The position numbers and the translations under genes were made by a program. The notes beneath the pieces are model-generated. The model was not told the DNA's origin. It did no database searches and was given only the letters and a program-made list of their open reading frames with translations. A stretch of DNA of 64,000 nt from Pseudoalteromonas phenolica (GTDB lineage Bacteria > Pseudomonadota > Gammaproteobacteria > Enterobacterales > Alteromonadaceae), in NCBI RefSeq assembly GCF_001444405.1, contig NZ_CP013187.1, positions 1,054,001-1,118,000 of the forward strand, in the 5' to 3' direction. Each line of letters opens with the position of its first letter. Position 1 is the first letter of the stretch. Shown piece by piece: positions 61,151 through 64,000 of the stretch.

Positions 61151-62635
61151 TTGGAAACAGGTACTTTAGTATCTTTAGTTTTGTATTTTATCGTAATGTT
61201 GGGCATTGGCTTGTACGCTTACCGTAAGTCAACCAGTGATGTTTCAGGCTATATGTTGGGTGGGCGAAGTCTACCTCCAAGTGTTGCGGCACTCTCTGCC
61301 GGTGCTTCAGACATGAGTGGTTGGATTTTGATGGGCTTACCGGGTGCAATGTTTGTAACAGGTTTCAGCAGTACTTGGATTGCAACAGGCTTAATCATAG
61401 GTGCTTGGTTGAACTATTTACTGGTGGCGCCGAGGTTGCGTGTCTATACGGAAGTGGCAAATGATGCCATCACCATTCCCGATTACTTCGCAAATCGCTT
61501 TGAAGATAGAGGTAATGCGCTAAGAATAGTATCGGCTTTAGTTATTATCGTATTTTTCACCTTGTATACATCTTCTGGTGTTGTTGCGGGTGGTAAGCTA
61601 TTCGAGAGCTCCTTCGGCATGAGCTATGAATCTGGTTTATATATAACGACTGGTGTCGTTGTGTTGTATACCTTGTTTGGTGGTTTTTTAGCTGTAAGCC
61701 TCACAGACTTTGTACAAGGGTGTATTATGTTCGTGGCGTTAATTTTGGTTCCTCTAGTCACTTTCTCTTTACTAGATAACCCACTTTCTGTCACGCTTAA
61801 TGAATTGAATCCGCAGATGATGACTTGGATTGGCGCTGGGGGAGCAATCGGTATTATCTCAGCCATGTCTTGGGGTCTAGGTTATTTTGGTCAGCCACAT
61901 ATCATAGTACGTTTTATGTCAGTCAGAAGCGTAAAAGACATGCCGGTAGCACGTCGTATCGGTATGAGCTGGATGATAATTGCAGCCTTGGGTGCAGTCT
62001 TTACAGGCCTTTTTGGTGCCGCATATGCCCATGAGAAAAACCTTGTAGTTGACGACCCTGAAACAATATTTTTAATTTTGTCACAGTTATTATTCCACCC
62101 ACTGATTGCGGGTTTCTTACTGGCAGCTATTCTAGCGGCCATTATGAGCACAATTTCTTCTCAGTTATTGGTAAGTTCAAGTTCTTTAACAGAAGATTTC
62201 TACAAAATCTTTATCCGTCGTGATGCGACAGACAAAGAACTTGTATTAGTAGGTCGTGTGAGTGTGGCGCTGGTTGCATTGTGTGCTATCTATTTGGCGT
62301 ATGACCGTGACAGCTCTATTTTAGACTTGGTAAGTAATGCGTGGGCAGGGTTCGGTGCAGCATTTGGTCCGCTAGTATTATTTAGCTTACTGTGGAAACG
62401 TATGAACTTTGCTGGTGCATTAGCAGGTATGTTAGTCGGAGCAGGGACCGTTCTTATTTGGATTTATGCGCCGATCCAAATTAATGGCCAGTCTTTAAGT
62501 AGCTTAATTTATGAAATCGTACCTGGCTTTGTTCTTTCTTCAATAGCCATTGTGGTAGTGAGTTTAATCACTGACGAACCATCTGCGCAAATCAGCGATA
62601 AATTTGCTGAGTATGAACAAGAGTTAAATGCTTAA
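61151..62635 (+). CDS. putP: Sodium/proline symporter PutP
   Basis: The 494-residue transporter of the SSS family has about 13 membrane helices. GYMLGGRSLPPSVAALSAGA and ASDMSGWILMGLPGA match the sodium and proline site of PutP, and GLGYFGQPHIIVRFMS is a further family mark. The start is TTG at 61151 with GGAGGT six bases before it. It takes up proline as nutrient or osmolyte. putA is not in the window. Confidence 0.93.
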   Translation: METGTLVSLVLYFIVMLGIGLYAYRKSTSDVSGYMLGGRSLPPSVAALSAGASDMSGWILMGLPGAMFVTGFSSTWIATGLIIGAWLNYLLVAPRLRVYTEVANDAITIPDYFANRFEDRGNALRIVSALVIIVFFTLYTSSGVVAGGKLFESSFGMSYESGLYITTGVVVLYTLFGGFLAVSLTDFVQGCIMFVALILVPLVTFSLLDNPLSVTLNELNPQMMTWIGAGGAIGIISAMSWGLGYFGQPHIIVRFMSVRSVKDMPVARRIGMSWMIIAALGAVFTGLFGAAYAHEKNLVVDDPETIFLILSQLLFHPLIAGFLLAAILAAIMSTISSQLLVSSSSLTEDFYKIFIRRDATDKELVLVGRVSVALVALCAIYLAYDRDSSILDLVSNAWAGFGAAFGPLVLFSLLWKRMNFAGALAGMLVGAGTVLIWIYAPIQINGQSLSSLIYEIVPGFVLSSIAIVVVSLITDEPSAQISDKFAEYEQELNA

Positions 62636-62651
62636 ATAAGCTAGGCGAAAT

Positions 62652-62673
62652 AAAGGGAGCGATAGCTCCCTTT
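62652..62673. terminator. Bidirectional terminator between putP and the chemoreceptor
   Basis: A 9-base stem AAAGGGAGC/GCTCCCTTT with the loop GATA lies between these convergent genes, 17 bases after putP. The flanking A and T runs serve both directions. Confidence 0.82.
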
Positions 62674-62715
62674 CTTAATTTGTGTACAGATAACGCTCGC
62701 TATCAAAAAACTGAG

Positions 62716-64000
62716 TTAATGTATTTTAAATCCCTTAACAATTTCAGATAGCTGGTGACTAGCTTGTTTTAAACTTAGACTGGCTTCTGTCAGTGCATGC
62801 GTTGTTTCTAGAGAATGGTCAGTTGCCGCTGATAAATCAGTTATACGAATATTCACCTCTTGCGCAGCCGTGCTTTGCTCTTCCGTTGCGCGAGCTATAT
62901 GGCTATTCATATCTGTAATAGACATGATTAGTCGCTCTATTTCATTTAACACTTCGTCGGCTTCAGCAACTTGCTTTACTGTGTTTTCAGAAATTTGCTG
63001 ACTTGCCTGAACAGCACTCACCGCTTCCTGAGCACCTTTTTGCAATTTCTCTATCATGGTTTGAATTTCATCGGTACTTTGCCCTGTGCGGCTTGCAAGG
63101 GTTCTAACTTCATCTGCTACCACGGCAAATCCTCGACCTTGCTCACCCGCTCTTGCGGCCTCTATCGCTGCATTTAAGGCCAGTAAATTGGTTTGTTCTG
63201 ATATTCCTCTAATCACATCTAGTACAGAGCCTATGTTATTACTTTCTTCAGCAAGCACGGTGGTCACTTCACTGACTTCTTGGATGTTACTAGATAAGGT
63301 TTCTATCGCACTGATAGTTTTCGCGACGACTTGTTTACCATTGTTACTGTTCTTAAGCGCGTCATTAGCAGCATGCTCTGCGGCTTCTGCATTTTCGCTT
63401 ACTTCCCTTATCTGCATACTCATTTGCTCAACTGCTGTCGCAACTTGTCGGCTATTATCATTTTGGTGTTCAATGTGGTTTAAATTCACTTTGCCAGTGT
63501 CATCGACTGAATTAGAAAGCCGCTCTACTTCAGTTGCGCTGTGAGAGACGTTCTCAATAGAGTGACGCATTTTTTCTGTATAGGCATTAAAGTAGTTCGC
63601 TAACTGTGATATCTCGTCTTTGCCTGATTCATCTAACCTTTGGGTGAGGTCACCTTCGCCATGAGAAATATTTTTCATCATTTCGGTGGCTAAATTTACA
63701 GGAGTAAGAATACTGTTACTGATTAGAGAAATAAGTGCAGCTAAAATGATGAGTAGAACAACTACATCGATAATCATCAGGTTTCGAAGTTCGGCAAAGT
63801 CTTCTTCAATTGAATCTAAATAGACACCTGAGCCTAAGATCCACTCCCAAGGACCAAACCCTTTAACATAAGAGATCTTATCGACAGGGTCATCAAAGCC
63901 GGGCTTAGGCCATTTATAAGGAACAAACCCTTCACCCTGCTGGCGAACAATTTTGACCATTTCCATAAATAGATATGTCCCGTCTGGGTCTTTACTCGCT
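62716..64000 (-). CDS. Methyl-accepting chemotaxis protein (N-terminus outside window)
   Basis: The frame is open to the window edge (at least 428 residues); an ATG at 63966 is internal. Visible in order are the end of a periplasmic sCache_2 ligand domain (YKWPKPGFDDPVDKISYVKG; GPWEWILGSGVYLD), a membrane helix (IIDVVVLLIILAALISLIS), a HAMP domain (TPVNLATEMMKNISHGEGDL) and the signalling domain with the tip EQTNLLALNAAIEAARAGEQ. It senses an unknown small molecule and feeds the CheA-CheW array. No C-terminal CheR pentapeptide is present. Confidence 0.93.
   Translation of the reverse strand, partial: ASKDPDGTYLFMEMVKIVRQQGEGFVPYKWPKPGFDDPVDKISYVKGFGPWEWILGSGVYLDSIEEDFAELRNLMIIDVVVLLIILAALISLISNSILTPVNLATEMMKNISHGEGDLTQRLDESGKDEISQLANYFNAYTEKMRHSIENVSHSATEVERLSNSVDDTGKVNLNHIEHQNDNSRQVATAVEQMSMQIREVSENAEAAEHAANDALKNSNNGKQVVAKTISAIETLSSNIQEVSEVTTVLAEESNNIGSVLDVIRGISEQTNLLALNAAIEAARAGEQGRGFAVVADEVRTLASRTGQSTDEIQTMIEKLQKGAQEAVSAVQASQQISENTVKQVAEADEVLNEIERLIMSITDMNSHIARATEEQSTAAQEVNIRITDLSAATDHSLETTHALTEASLSLKQASHQLSEIVKGFKIH

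Overview
The window reads as a chromosome segment of a marine gammaproteobacterium of the order Alteromonadales, most like Pseudoalteromonas or Shewanella. The evidence is a moderately AT-rich base composition, the polar-flagellum regulator set FlrA/FlrB/FlrC, a FlhF/FlhG pair, a ParC/ParP-type polar chemotaxis pair, and the order che - DUF2802 - ccm. No rRNA, tRNA, CRISPR array, transposase or integrase was found.

Layout. (1) Bases 1-13915, minus strand: a tightly overlapping operon of 13 complete genes and one cut by the window edge. Its promoter-proximal half makes CMP-pseudaminic acid (pseB, pseC, a SpsF-type pseF, a pseG-pseH fusion, pseI). Its distal half is unusual: a DUF4910 peptidase-like protein, an AMP-forming ligase, a LuxE-like acyl-protein synthetase, a LuxC-like acyl reductase, a FabZ-like dehydratase, a GMC dehydrogenase with its small subunit, an SDR, and the start of a possible transketolase-like gene. 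A sigma-54 promoter precedes pseB, so the operon probably belongs to the flagellar regulon and probably makes a sugar, perhaps with an extra acyl-derived group, for flagellin. (2) 14147-20175: an atypical small flagellin, flrA, tag (3-methyladenine DNA glycosylase, minus strand), flrB and flrC. (3) 20376-39221: the flagellar basal body and export genes fliE-F-G-H-I-J-K-L-M-N-O-P-Q-R, flhB, flhA, flhF, flhG and fliA. (4) 39260-46460: cheY, cheZ, cheA, cheB, parC, parP, cheW and a DUF2802 gene. (5) 46495-49456, minus strand: a second FliK-like protein and a short FlhB C-terminal paralogue (FhlB). (6) 49517-56550: ccmABCDEFGHI for cytochrome c maturation, then mlaA. (7) 57524-64000: a TonB-dependent copper receptor, an EAL-HDOD protein, putP and a chemoreceptor whose N-terminus lies outside the window.

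Regulation visible in sequence: -24/-12 sigma-54 promoters precede flrB, fliE, fliK, flhA and, on the other strand, pseB. FleQ-box-like sites for FlrA lie upstream of flrB and fliE. This fits the Vibrio/Shewanella hierarchy, where FlrA with sigma-54 switches on flrBC and the basal-body genes. A perfect FNR box lies upstream of the copper receptor. Members of a MITE-like repeat with ACCAATCCTC ends sit upstream of flrB and fliE and behind mlaA.

The best candidates for undescribed biology are the LuxC/LuxE/ligase/GMC module joined to pseudaminic acid synthesis, the FliK2-FhlB pair, and 8-9 base G/C tracts in the luxE-like, pseG and cheA genes that could cause phase variation.
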